Assembly (NCBI GenBank): GCA_021373135.1
Contig: JAJFTH010000003.1
Span: forward strand, 310,001-374,000
Length of the DNA: 64,000 bases
From: Bacteroidales bacterium
GTDB taxonomy: Bacteria; Bacteroidota; Bacteroidia; Bacteroidales; UBA1402
Direction: 5' to 3'
Shown here: in pieces, positions 36,312 through 45,783 of the stretch
Layout of the letters: each line of letters opens with the position of its first letter
Position numbering within the stretch: the first letter of the stretch is position 1
Translations under genes and position numbers: made by a program
The notes under the pieces: model-generated
What the model saw: only the letters and a program-made list of their open reading frames with translations
Database searches by the model: none
Told to the model about the DNA's origin: nothing

Positions 36312-37958
36312 TTACAGAGCCGAAGCAAGGTCGGTTTCCCATCCATCGCGAGACCAAGTCTGTTCCAGAGTTTTGCCGTAAGATGCGGCTTCCTGCACAG
36401 CATAATCGGGTAGAGGTACATATTGATGTGTAGGTAGTACGCCCTTAGATTGTTTCGTCCGTTTAGCATACTGGTTGAAACGAATAAGATCAATCTTACG
36501 TACTCCTTCGTACAGCAATTCGTGTCCACGTTCGGTGAGAAGTGCATCCAGAAAAACATCAGCATTGATTGTCGCAGCAGCTGGAAGATTGCCTAAACCA
36601 GCACGATTTCGCACTTTATTCACGGCGTCTTGAGCCTCTGATGATGGAGCAGCATTAGAAAGGCGTACTTCTGCTTCAGCAAACATCAGTAGCACATCTG
36701 CCCAGCGAGCCAAAGGAATATCAGTACCATAACATGGTGCAGTAGCCGTTTCAATAGGGAATTTGTTGATGATATAACCATCCCACCGCACACCAAGGTC
36801 AGCACTGGTAACCCAATAACCATCGGTAGAATAAAAGCGCGTAAGGATGGTTTTTCGGCGTTTGTCAGCAACATCATAAGTGTTATAGAATACAGGTGCA
36901 ACATTGTAAGTCTGCCCCCACCCTGGACCTTGTAAAAAGAAAGGAGTAGGATTGCCCAGGTCATCTTTCGTCGCGGCTTTATCAGGTACCGCCAGCATCA
37001 TAAAAGGATTCATATTGCCTTCTTTGCTTCCTCCTGATGATGATTCGCTACAACTTACTGCCATAATAATCTCAGAATTCCATTCATTCGCGACCTTAAA
37101 TAAGTCCGCATAAGGATTATCACCTTTGGTGAACAGACTGTATTTACCCTGCAATTCGTGATATAAATCAATAGCTTTCTGATAGTAACCTGCCGTATGA
37201 TAACCTTCGTTCAGACAGTGGCGCATAAGACATACACGAGCATAATCACGAGTATAACGTCCCCGTTCACTTTGACTTTCGGCCACATTGGCAGAAGCAA
37301 ATTCAAAATCGTCGTATATCCAGTCAGTGATATCCTGTAACGATGGACGTACAACATTTTTCAGTTTTTCAGGATTGGAGACATCATCGGGGTTTACAAT
37401 CAGTGGTACCGGCCCGTAAGTATGTAACAATAAATACATCATCATGCCCCGGCACAGATGAGCTTCACCCAGTAACTCCATTTTTTTTGTTTCAGGCAAT
37501 ATATTAGCTGGAGCATTTTCTATAGTGCCAATAATTTCCGTAAAACGTGTTACTTCTCTTGTTTTAGGATAATGATTGGGATTATTTGCGCTAATACCAT
37601 CACGATAATAATACACGCATTGGCTAAAATCGGCTTTCGAAAGATACAAATAAGCTCCCCCCCATCCAGTACTTATCCATGGTGCCATCTCATCTGTTGT
37701 ATAGTCCAGATGCTTCAATACACCTCCTTCGGGAATATACCAGGAATGCATATTTCCTTTGCTTGATCCCAAATAATACGTCCATGATGTTGTGAACGGT
37801 ATATAACATGTCATCATTAGTTGTTCGTATTCCATTACGGTTGAAGGATAATTGGCAGGACTGAGTACACCAAAGATCTGGGGGTCAAAATCGTTTTCAC
37901 AACTGCTACACAGCATAAGCGTTGTTGATACTATTATCAATATTTTCTTTATATTCAT
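36312..37958 (-). CDS. SusD/RagB glycan-binding lipoprotein (PUL2)
   Basis: 548 residues with lipobox LCSSCEND (Cys20). Family landmarks include EAHLCRGMMMYLLLHTYGPVPLIV, SERGRYTRDYARVCLMRH, RWADVLLMFAEAEVRL, VNKVRNRAGL and LLTERGHELLYEGVRKIDLIRFN near the end. The closing helices end in PLPDYAVQEA, as in many SusD proteins. It lies 11 bp after susC. Family assignment is secure; the ligand is unknown. Confidence 0.95.
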   Translation of the reverse strand: MNIKKILIIVSTTLMLCSSCENDFDPQIFGVLSPANYPSTVMEYEQLMMTCYIPFTTSWTYYLGSSKGNMHSWYIPEGGVLKHLDYTTDEMAPWISTGWGGAYLYLSKADFSQCVYYYRDGISANNPNHYPKTREVTRFTEIIGTIENAPANILPETKKMELLGEAHLCRGMMMYLLLHTYGPVPLIVNPDDVSNPEKLKNVVRPSLQDITDWIYDDFEFASANVAESQSERGRYTRDYARVCLMRHCLNEGYHTAGYYQKAIDLYHELQGKYSLFTKGDNPYADLFKVANEWNSEIIMAVSCSESSSGGSKEGNMNPFMMLAVPDKAATKDDLGNPTPFFLQGPGWGQTYNVAPVFYNTYDVADKRRKTILTRFYSTDGYWVTSADLGVRWDGYIINKFPIETATAPCYGTDIPLARWADVLLMFAEAEVRLSNAAPSSEAQDAVNKVRNRAGLGNLPAAATINADVFLDALLTERGHELLYEGVRKIDLIRFNQYAKRTKQSKGVLPTHQYVPLPDYAVQEAASYGKTLEQTWSRDGWETDLASAL

Positions 37959-37969
37959 TGTGATAAAAT

Positions 37970-40900
37970 TTAATTAAAGTTGATATTTGCACCTATAGAG
38001 AATATGCGCGTCATCGGATATCCGGCAGGTGACGAGTTATTTCCAATGTATATTTCTGGATCAACGCCGGCAAATTTTGTTAAAGTTATTGGATTCTGAG
38101 TATCCATAAATATCCTGATATTACTGATATAGTTACCCAATGACTTTCCTAATTTTTTACCGTTAAGATTGTATCCCAATGTGATGTTGCGAATGCGTAC
38201 AAATGAGGCGTCTTGAATATCTTCTGATGTTCCTGCACCTCCCGGTAACGAAACTGCCTTTGTAGAAGCAATCCCTCTGCGCGTACCATTAGGATTAGTC
38301 TGAGAATTCCATAATGTGTAGGCATAAATATTGGTATTTCTGGGATTTTCGTAATACAGGTCACCCGGCAATGCCCATTGGTAAGCATAATTGTAGCGCT
38401 CTGCTCCAAATTGCCCATATAGAAAAATATCCAAATCAAAATTCTTATAGGTAAATGTATTGCCAAAACCAATACTAATATCAGGAGTCGAATTACCCAT
38501 GTATATATCTTCCAGACTTATCAAACCATCACTATTACGATCTTTAATAATTGGATATCCGGGCATCTGTGCTTCCACAGGAAGCGTAAGCTGGGATTCC
38601 GGCATATTGCTTTTATCCATATTGATTATTCCGGCAATATTGTAATAATAGTAAGCATTCATCGGTTCGTTCTTCCGCAACTGATATTCTTTGTAGTCGT
38701 AGTTGGGTTCCCTTTCTACCCAGAACAGATTGTACTGTGTTAGTGTCAATCGTGATGTCCATTTGAAGACTCTCGGAATTTCAATATTTAGACTGTTGAT
38801 GGTAGCATCCCAACCTGTACGATAATAATGTCCGTAGTTAAAAGGGCGAGAACCCGCCATATTCAGCGGCTCTCCAGGTGCAGTACCAAGCAAGTCGGTT
38901 ACATCGTTACGAAAGCAGTCGAAACTACCCCAGATTCGGTTGTGAAGTATTGAAAAATCTAATCCGATATTTTTCATTATGGTCTTTTCCCAAGTTACAT
39001 CAGAATAATCAGCACCTTCTTTTATATATGGGATATAAGTCACACTGTTTTCGGAAAATCGGACATAAGAACTTGATGGTCCATAATTTCCATACAATAA
39101 TGTTCCTAAATTATCCTGTCCGGTCTGTCCGTAACTGGCTCTTATTTTTAATTGATCTATCCATGAAATATCTTTCATTAATGATTCATTCGACAACTTC
39201 CATGCAAAAGACACAGAAGGGAATAAAGCGTATTTTTTACCGGGGAAGAATTTGTCGGTACCGTCACGACGCAATGTTGAGGCTAATACATAGCGGTCGA
39301 ACACATCGAATGTGGCTCGAATGAACTGCGAACGTTTTTCGTTTCTGCTCTTGAATGATGTCGGATAAAATGGCCCTTCAGCTCCGCCGATATTATCAGG
39401 TCCGATATTGTCTTTGGCATTCTGATAGTCAATATCCATGCCATCCGAACCGTTGTAGTACAAACCCATACCAGCTACAGCATCTGTCTTTAACCAATCG
39501 GAGAACTGTTTATTGAACGAAATCGTTGCCTCTATTGTTTGATAGTTTCGATCGGCATATCCTAAGTGTCCTCTTGAGCGGCCTGTCATTTCATAATAAT
39601 ATATGTTGGACGGAATGTACAACGAACGATTGGCGTTTTCCTGATTGGTGCCATACATAAATCTGGCTAATAACATATTCTTGATAATATCCATATCAGC
39701 GGCCATATTTAAATACCAACCGCTGGTTTTAGTTCTGTCATTCACAAAACTCATTTCTACAGGATTGGAATAATTTCGGTAACGGGTATAGTCCCCGTTT
39801 TCGTCATAGACAGATAAATAGGATGGATAGGAAAGTGCCGTTTGCAAAGCATCTTTGCCTATGCCTCCGGCACCGCCGCCATCAGCATTGGAATTGACAT
39901 ATTGATTGCTGTTCACGTTTAAAATTGTTGTCAGTTTCAAAAAAGGCAATACCTGCGATGAGATATTGGTACGCAGAGCATACCGCTCCATACTGGAATT
40001 GGAAACTGTGCCTTCCTGTTTATAATAATTACCAGACAGATAATAGCGCAGTAATTTGGAACCACCGGATACAGAAATATTATGATTACTGATACTGCCA
40101 GGTTTCAATATATAATCAAGCCAGTTAGTGGTTTGCGCATGATCAATATCACGTGGCGTAAATTCAGGTGCCCATTTGTTATCGTAAGAATTATCGCCGT
40201 AGGGATACATCTTATTATTAAACAAATAATTTTCCTTACTGAACACATTTGCTATGTTCATATATTCCTGTGCATTCAGTGGTTGTAAGTAAGAATAGTT
40301 ACGTACCATTGAATAATTATTTTCAATTGTTATTCTTGGTTTTCCTTCACTTCCTTTTTTAGTAGTAATCAAGATAACTCCATTAGCAGCTCCAATACCA
40401 TAAATAGCAGCTGAAGCGTCCTTCAATATTTCTATAGATTCGATATCATTCGGATTCAACCCTGCCAACCCTGCACGATTAATACTGCTTGGTGTTTCAA
40501 TGTTGCCGTTTCCAACTTCCAACGAGTTAGAAGGCATCATTACACCATCTACTACAAAAATGGGCGTTCCGGCACCGCGAATTGACAATGATACATTTCC
40601 TCCAGGTTGAGGGCTTGAGATTGAAGCCTGAAGTCCTGCAGCTCTTCCAAGTAACAGTTGAGACATATTGCTATTTGCTGCTTTGGAAATATTTTCTGTT
40701 TTTATTGTAGAAACAGCGGTCGTCAAGTTTTTGCGTAGGGTCGTCCCATAACCTACAACTACAACTTCATCCAATAATTTAATATCTTCTTTAAGCGTGA
40801 TATCTATATTAGTCCTGCCATCCGCTCTAAATTCCTGTGTATCATAGCCAATATATGATACTGTCAAAACCGAGTTCTCAGGAACATCTAATGAAAACTG

Positions 40901-41347
40901 TCCATTAATATCAGTGATGGTTTCAGATTTCATTCCTTTTATTTTCACAGTAGCACCAATGATGGCTTCGCCTTTAGAGTCAGCGACCGAACCAGTAATT
41001 TTTTTTTGGACTGGAGTTGGTATCAGATTTTCTTCTGCTTTTTTTTCAACCAAATACAATTTATTGTTTTTGATCTCAAAGCTGACATTTGTGCCAACCA
41101 GCAATTGCTTTAAGGCTTCTTTTACTTCTATTGAGGTAGCATTTATGGACACTTTCCTGCTAACATCAACTAATTGTTCACTAAATACTAGTGCTAACCC
41201 TGTTTGCTGCTTAATGGAATACAGCACTTTCTCAAAAGGAACATTTTGATACGAAAGTGTAACTTTCTGTGCGGCGACATGGATTGTAAAGACGGACAGA
41301 AAAAAGGAAAGCAACATAAATTTTGAAATGAATCCTGATTTTTTCAT
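37970..41347 (-). CDS. SusC/RagA TonB-dependent transporter with STN domain (PUL2)
   Basis: The outer-membrane importer of PUL2, 1125 residues. It has a signal peptide to about 26, an STN domain (about 28-100), a carboxypeptidase-D-like domain (about 115-187), EVVVVGYG (194-201), a plug (LSIRGAGTPIFVVDG, then ANGVILITTKKG) and a large beta barrel ending in FSIGANINFN. The STN domain links it to the FecR/sigma pair at 41511-43159. A terminator separates it from fecR, so susC must have its own promoter in 41348-41431, presumably read by the cognate sigma factor. Confidence 0.96.
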   Translation of the reverse strand: MKKSGFISKFMLLSFFLSVFTIHVAAQKVTLSYQNVPFEKVLYSIKQQTGLALVFSEQLVDVSRKVSINATSIEVKEALKQLLVGTNVSFEIKNNKLYLVEKKAEENLIPTPVQKKITGSVADSKGEAIIGATVKIKGMKSETITDINGQFSLDVPENSVLTVSYIGYDTQEFRADGRTNIDITLKEDIKLLDEVVVVGYGTTLRKNLTTAVSTIKTENISKAANSNMSQLLLGRAAGLQASISSPQPGGNVSLSIRGAGTPIFVVDGVMMPSNSLEVGNGNIETPSSINRAGLAGLNPNDIESIEILKDASAAIYGIGAANGVILITTKKGSEGKPRITIENNYSMVRNYSYLQPLNAQEYMNIANVFSKENYLFNNKMYPYGDNSYDNKWAPEFTPRDIDHAQTTNWLDYILKPGSISNHNISVSGGSKLLRYYLSGNYYKQEGTVSNSSMERYALRTNISSQVLPFLKLTTILNVNSNQYVNSNADGGGAGGIGKDALQTALSYPSYLSVYDENGDYTRYRNYSNPVEMSFVNDRTKTSGWYLNMAADMDIIKNMLLARFMYGTNQENANRSLYIPSNIYYYEMTGRSRGHLGYADRNYQTIEATISFNKQFSDWLKTDAVAGMGLYYNGSDGMDIDYQNAKDNIGPDNIGGAEGPFYPTSFKSRNEKRSQFIRATFDVFDRYVLASTLRRDGTDKFFPGKKYALFPSVSFAWKLSNESLMKDISWIDQLKIRASYGQTGQDNLGTLLYGNYGPSSSYVRFSENSVTYIPYIKEGADYSDVTWEKTIMKNIGLDFSILHNRIWGSFDCFRNDVTDLLGTAPGEPLNMAGSRPFNYGHYYRTGWDATINSLNIEIPRVFKWTSRLTLTQYNLFWVEREPNYDYKEYQLRKNEPMNAYYYYNIAGIINMDKSNMPESQLTLPVEAQMPGYPIIKDRNSDGLISLEDIYMGNSTPDISIGFGNTFTYKNFDLDIFLYGQFGAERYNYAYQWALPGDLYYENPRNTNIYAYTLWNSQTNPNGTRRGIASTKAVSLPGGAGTSEDIQDASFVRIRNITLGYNLNGKKLGKSLGNYISNIRIFMDTQNPITLTKFAGVDPEIYIGNNSSPAGYPMTRIFSIGANINFN

Positions 41348-41431
41348 GTATTTTTTCTTTAAGATTATTTTTTTGTTGTGTTTATAGCAAACACACCATG
41401 TTCAAAAAGGTATGAGTTTTTTATAAAAAAA

Positions 41432-41478
41432 AATCTGTTGATTATATGTATTTGTGATACACGTACAATCAACAGATT
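41432..41478 (-). terminator. Terminator between fecR and susC of PUL2
   Basis: A perfect 12-bp inverted repeat (AATCTGTTGATT 41432-41443 with 41467-41478), followed on the - strand by nine T residues (41433 downward). It lies 33 bp after the fecR stop and ends the sigma/anti-sigma transcript before susC. Confidence 0.85.
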
Positions 41479-41510
41479 CTTTTCAGTAAATCCTAATAAG
41501 GATAATCATT

Positions 41511-42494
41511 TTATCTCAGTGAAGACACTTCATAATTATTGATGTCTTTTAACTTAAATCTGATTTTTGAAACTTTTTCAAGATCCATAAGTATTTCGCC
41601 GGCATTTACCCTGCTGGTTGAAATACTAAATTTATAATTCAAAAGTGAAGAATCACTGACAAAGAATTGTACCTCGTATTGTCGTTCAAGTGTTTTTAAT
41701 ATGTCTTTAAGCGGAGTTCGGTAAAAATTCAGGCTTTTGGTACACCAAGCAGTATACATAGTCATGTCTTCAACGGATTTTACACTACAAATGCCCGATT
41801 CTCTGTCATATTCAGCACTCTGCCCAACCTGCAAGGGGTAAATATTATTCTCTTTGTCGGTGATATTCACACTACCTTCTTCTAATGCAACTCTGATTTT
41901 TTGATCATCAGAATAAGCCTTTACATTAAAATGTGTTCCTGTCACTCTGACTTTTATTTCATTCAAATCTACTTCAAAAGGGCGTGTCTTTTCTTTTGCT
42001 ACCGTAAAATAGGCTTCACCTTTGAGTTTTACTTTTCGGCTGAATAAACCGAATGTTTTAGGATACTGTAACCGTGAGTCTGAATTTAATTGTACTTTTG
42101 TTCCATCCTGAAGCACAACTTGCAGTTGCTCTCCACAAGGAACAACAAACTCAGCCATTTCTTCCGATTCGAACAATCCCGTACGGTTAGCTACAAATGC
42201 AAATGCACCTGCCAGCAATAAAAAAGGAACTATCACCGCTGCAGCAACTCTGAAGCGGAAAGTTAGTACACGCATTTTTAGTTGAGAAAAGAAACGTACC
42301 CTCATGCGTTCAGTTGGAACTTCGTGATCAGACCATTCCGTAATAATCTTTTCATTCAGTAAGAACGACTCTCTGTCGTAACGTTGCGAGAAATACTCCT
42401 GTCCCTCGTCGGTAGCAAACCATGCAGCCACCTGTCGGGCTTCGTCTAATGAAGCAGTTTTCGAAAGTACCTTATCTATAATCTTCGGATCCAT
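41511..42494 (-). CDS. FecR-type anti-sigma factor (PUL2)
   Basis: 327 residues. A cytoplasmic sigma-binding region (1 to about 85) precedes one membrane segment (about 86-106, AAAVIVPFLLLAGAFAFV) and the periplasmic FecR domain (VVLQDGTKVQLNSDSRLQYP, GEAYFTVAKEKTRPFEV, VTGTHFNVKAY). The C-terminal part (LKDILKTLERQYEVQF) resembles the STN-like tail that contacts SusC. It follows the sigma gene by 80 bp and is closed by its own terminator, giving a two-gene regulatory unit. Confidence 0.94.
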   Translation of the reverse strand: MDPKIIDKVLSKTASLDEARQVAAWFATDEGQEYFSQRYDRESFLLNEKIITEWSDHEVPTERMRVRFFSQLKMRVLTFRFRVAAAVIVPFLLLAGAFAFVANRTGLFESEEMAEFVVPCGEQLQVVLQDGTKVQLNSDSRLQYPKTFGLFSRKVKLKGEAYFTVAKEKTRPFEVDLNEIKVRVTGTHFNVKAYSDDQKIRVALEEGSVNITDKENNIYPLQVGQSAEYDRESGICSVKSVEDMTMYTAWCTKSLNFYRTPLKDILKTLERQYEVQFFVSDSSLLNYKFSISTSRVNAGEILMDLEKVSKIRFKLKDINNYEVSSLR

Positions 42495-42574
42495 CTTGTT
42501 GGATTTATATTTTAATATCTCTTATCCTAATAAACAGTTATTAGTATGAAAAGTATGAGTCTTATGTGTAATAT

Positions 42575-43159
42575 CTACAGAAAAGACCTGATTGCCAGAA
42601 CAACTATAATAATTTTGTCTATCTGCGATCGTAACAACTTGATTACCTGTGTATAATGTGATTTTACCGTTAATATGGAAATATTCATTGCATCAGCTAC
42701 TTCCTGATTGGACATACCCTGTTGTATTTTCAGCAAACAAACTTCTTTTTTCTGTGGTGCCAACTGATCAATCAACCGATATAAATGTGACCTAAAATCG
42801 GCATCTTCCAGTTCATGCAAAAAATCAGTTTCCATTTCTTCAGTAAACTGTGCCAGTTCGTAGTTTTTCTGAATCACCAGATTATTGTGCCTGATTTCAT
42901 TCAGAATGTAGTTCTTCAGAATGGTAAATAGCAAATTTTTGATGCCTGTTTTATAGTCAAAAGTTTCCCTCCCCTCCCACAAACGCATAAAAGTATACTG
43001 CACAGCATCTTCAGCATAACTGTCAGACATTAAATACCGGCAAGCCAGCACATATAAATACCTATGATAGGTCTCGAAAACAACCGAAAATGCTTTCTCG
43101 TTCCCATCGCGCAATTTCATTAGCAATTCGTAATCTATATGAATTTGATTCTTTTGCAT
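42575..43159 (-). CDS. ECF sigma-70 factor (PUL2)
   Basis: 194 residues starting at ATG 43159. Sigma-2 motifs are SYAEDAVQYTFMRLWE and KNLLFTILKNYILNEIRH; the sigma-4 helix-turn-helix is MSNQEVADAMNISILTVKSHY. The last residues are hydrophobic (IIIVVLAIRSFL), a common trait of Bacteroidota ECF factors paired with FecR. A candidate housekeeping promoter lies 60 bp upstream at 43219-43226. Confidence 0.95.
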   Translation of the reverse strand: MQKNQIHIDYELLMKLRDGNEKAFSVVFETYHRYLYVLACRYLMSDSYAEDAVQYTFMRLWEGRETFDYKTGIKNLLFTILKNYILNEIRHNNLVIQKNYELAQFTEEMETDFLHELEDADFRSHLYRLIDQLAPQKKEVCLLKIQQGMSNQEVADAMNISILTVKSHYTQVIKLLRSQIDKIIIVVLAIRSFL

Positions 43160-43594
43160 TTAGTGATTGGATGTGACAATCTCATGTAACAGTTTATTCA
43201 AGGTCTTTTTTGATGGTACAAACATACATATTTTTTTTATTTCTCATTGTCTATCCCACCCTATTTCAGTCAATTCGCTTCCACTTGAATGTAGAAACTG
43301 ACTATCAGCTTGGATTATTATGGAAGTTATGGATATATTCCCTAAAAAAAAACCTGTCGATAAAGTGAGATGTACTGTTATAAACCTGAAAACAGGAGAG
43401 ATTAAAGGTTATATTTGCCAATTTCACATCAATTAGCGGTTAATTTACCCCAAGTAATTGTGAAAAATAAAGAAGCTCACCATCATATTTACATATTAAC
43501 CAAATTTGACCTTTATGCATATCTTAGGTTTTTTGAATTGTCTTTAGCCCTTTCAGGGAGCTTGATAGACGAACCTTTATTTTGTCTGCCTGAT
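43160..43594. other. Intergenic region upstream of PUL2 sigma
   Basis: 435 bp between the PUL3 GH36-like gene stop and the PUL2 sigma start. On the - strand TATGTTTG (43226 down to 43219) fits the TAnnTTTG -7 element for the sigma gene. A 38-codon + strand frame (43320-43436, MEVMDIFPKKKPVDKVR onward) has coding-like content but no recognised homologue and no clear ribosome-binding site, so I do not call it a gene. No strong terminator for PUL3 is visible. Confidence 0.5.
43219..43226 (-). promoter_or_regulatory. Putative -7 element of PUL2 sigma gene
   Basis: TATGTTTG on the - strand matches TAnnTTTG, 60 bp before the sigma start codon. No TTTG is seen at the expected upstream distance, so support is partial. 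Confidence 0.4.
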
Positions 43595-45610
43595 TTATTC
43601 AACAGGAATAGCATCCATAACCTTAACCTCAAATGGTTCGAGTGCAATCTCAAAAATATTACCTTGAGCAACCAAGGGAGATGCCTTTTCTGTCCTAGCA
43701 TCAAAAAAAAGGTATTCTTTGGTGCTATTGTTGGGTAGCTCAAATATATTAGTCACGTTAACTTTAAATATCTGTTTTTCCATTGAAGGGTTTCTTAGCA
43801 TTAATATGGCTTTTTTAGGCGACCACGATGCAAATCCATAAATTTGAGAATCTATAGGTGATCCACCAACCCAATGTGTATCAACCATAATATCCTCATT
43901 CTTTTTGGCCCAATTGATAGCTTTAGCCAAACAGTCCCAGTTTGCTTTATTTAATTTATGAGGATTGATATATAGTTCCTGTAAACTTGTTCCAGTTCCA
44001 AAAAATGACCAAATCTCGTCTGCTATATCTTTATCAGACATTTCAAGAGAAGCAGGTGTTCCATGGTCAGCAATGCAAATACCATGATACATTAATGAAT
44101 TTAAGGGAAATAATGGTCCCCTTTTTACAATATTCTTATATGCTTCACCATCACGAAAGTTTATCCACTGCTGTCTTTTCGATCCTACTCCGCATAAGCC
44201 CGTATCACCACCATTACGCCAAATAGCATCTCCATAATATAACCAGTAAGGCGATGGCCATGTACCTACAGTCAAGTTTATATACAAGTTGGGTTTTATT
44301 TTTCTTAAATCAGGTATGAGCCTCAACAATGCATTGATATCCTTTTCGTAGCTTGCGTCAGCTCCCTCTGAACCATCTCCGAAACCAACACCGTCAAACT
44401 TAAACATAGCAATTCCTTGCGTTTTGACAAAGTTAGAGGCTACATCAAAAAAACGTTTGTAATAATTAGTTCCGCTTAGTGAAAAACCATTAGAATTGGA
44501 CTCGAAAGGAGGACTCTGTTTCTTTCCATAAGCAAGTCGTTGACTTTTTGCCTCGTCATAACCACCCCATGGTGAAATCCAAATTCCCAATGTGGATTGA
44601 TACTTTTTGGTTAGTTCGGATAGTTTATTGAAACCATTCGGGAACCCACTATTAAATTGCCAAAGTGTTTGATTGTCATCCCAACCATCGTCAAAAAGAA
44701 AAACATCCATTTTAATTTTTCTTTTTACAATGAGACTATCCGAAAATGTTTGAATCCTATCCAAACATGATGCTTCGTTCAACTTTTTATCTGCCCAGGT
44801 AACATCAAACCATGAATTATAATGCAACTGCTGATGATAAGGAACAGCACGTTCTCTTTCCAAGTAATATAAAAAACTTCTACGCATTTGTTTGTTTTGT
44901 GCAACCCCCCAAACTGTAGAAAATCGTAATGGAGTTGACTTTGTAATTGATTCATAACGTTTCACAAACGATACTACCGATTGTCCAATTGTATCAACCT
45001 GACTCATTGGGTGTTCTAATGCGAAAAAAAAATTGTTTCCTGCAAGTGGTGATCCGGCAACCACACCACAAGGCTTTATACCACTTTCTTTTGGAAATTC
45101 AATTAGTCCAATTTTATCAACATGGAGAGAATCCTCGGCACTTAATGTAAAAGTCTGTTTTAAATAATTTGATTCATCTTTTAATGAAACCTCCCAATGA
45201 ATCTTTAAACCTAATTTTTCATTATAAAAATCTACAGTTATATTTTTACCATTAAAACGGTCTGATTTTTTTATGGAATTAGACTGACCTTTTATGGAAT
45301 TAATAAATGGACTTTCTATTAATTTGAAATCATTTGAAGTTAAACGTTCTCCATTCTTCAACTCCAGATAAAACCATGGCGTTTGCTTCCAGTTGATTTT
45401 TTGCTTGGTTTCTTTATTTAAAAAGCTTTGTGTATGAACCACTTGATTGATTACCATCCACTTTGCCTCCATGCTATTATTTTCAACTTCAAAGAATGTA
45501 TTTTTAACCTGAGCTTTGACCAAGCCAATAGTTTTTCCTTGATAAGTTGGTTGTGCAAAGCTACTGTTCAATAGTATGGAAAGCAGACTTGCAAGGAATA
45601 AATATCTCAT
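43595..45610 (-). CDS. GH36-like alpha-galactosidase/alpha-N-acetylgalactosaminidase (PUL3)
   Basis: A clan GH-D glycosidase of 671 residues. It has a signal peptide (to about 19), a large N-terminal beta-sandwich and a TIM barrel with LFDDGWDD (305-312), ISPWGGY, and the nucleophile-type motif MFKFDGVGF (Asp406). WRNGGDTG (about 465-472) may hold the acid/base residue. Such enzymes remove terminal alpha-linked Gal or GalNAc. It is the last gene of PUL3, 173 bp after the GH31 gene. With GH20 and GH123 in the same locus, action on alpha-GalNAc is attractive but unproven. Confidence 0.82.
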   Translation of the reverse strand: MRYLFLASLLSILLNSSFAQPTYQGKTIGLVKAQVKNTFFEVENNSMEAKWMVINQVVHTQSFLNKETKQKINWKQTPWFYLELKNGERLTSNDFKLIESPFINSIKGQSNSIKKSDRFNGKNITVDFYNEKLGLKIHWEVSLKDESNYLKQTFTLSAEDSLHVDKIGLIEFPKESGIKPCGVVAGSPLAGNNFFFALEHPMSQVDTIGQSVVSFVKRYESITKSTPLRFSTVWGVAQNKQMRRSFLYYLERERAVPYHQQLHYNSWFDVTWADKKLNEASCLDRIQTFSDSLIVKRKIKMDVFLFDDGWDDNQTLWQFNSGFPNGFNKLSELTKKYQSTLGIWISPWGGYDEAKSQRLAYGKKQSPPFESNSNGFSLSGTNYYKRFFDVASNFVKTQGIAMFKFDGVGFGDGSEGADASYEKDINALLRLIPDLRKIKPNLYINLTVGTWPSPYWLYYGDAIWRNGGDTGLCGVGSKRQQWINFRDGEAYKNIVKRGPLFPLNSLMYHGICIADHGTPASLEMSDKDIADEIWSFFGTGTSLQELYINPHKLNKANWDCLAKAINWAKKNEDIMVDTHWVGGSPIDSQIYGFASWSPKKAILMLRNPSMEKQIFKVNVTNIFELPNNSTKEYLFFDARTEKASPLVAQGNIFEIALEPFEVKVMDAIPVE

Positions 45611-45783
45611 TTTATTTATTGATTAATTAAATATTTAATATTAATTTATTTAAACATTATATTATTTCTGTACTCATTTACACATTCAATATTATAAAGC
45701 CGAGTTGTTTGTCGATACATGTTTGGACCCAGAAAATTGAAAAATGATTGATGTATTTTGTTAATTAGCGTTTTTGTAAATGA

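Noticed and set aside
43410..43417. TATATTTG on the + strand as an antisense promoter
   Set aside because: A single -7-like word in A/T-rich DNA, with no -33 element and no downstream terminator or gene.
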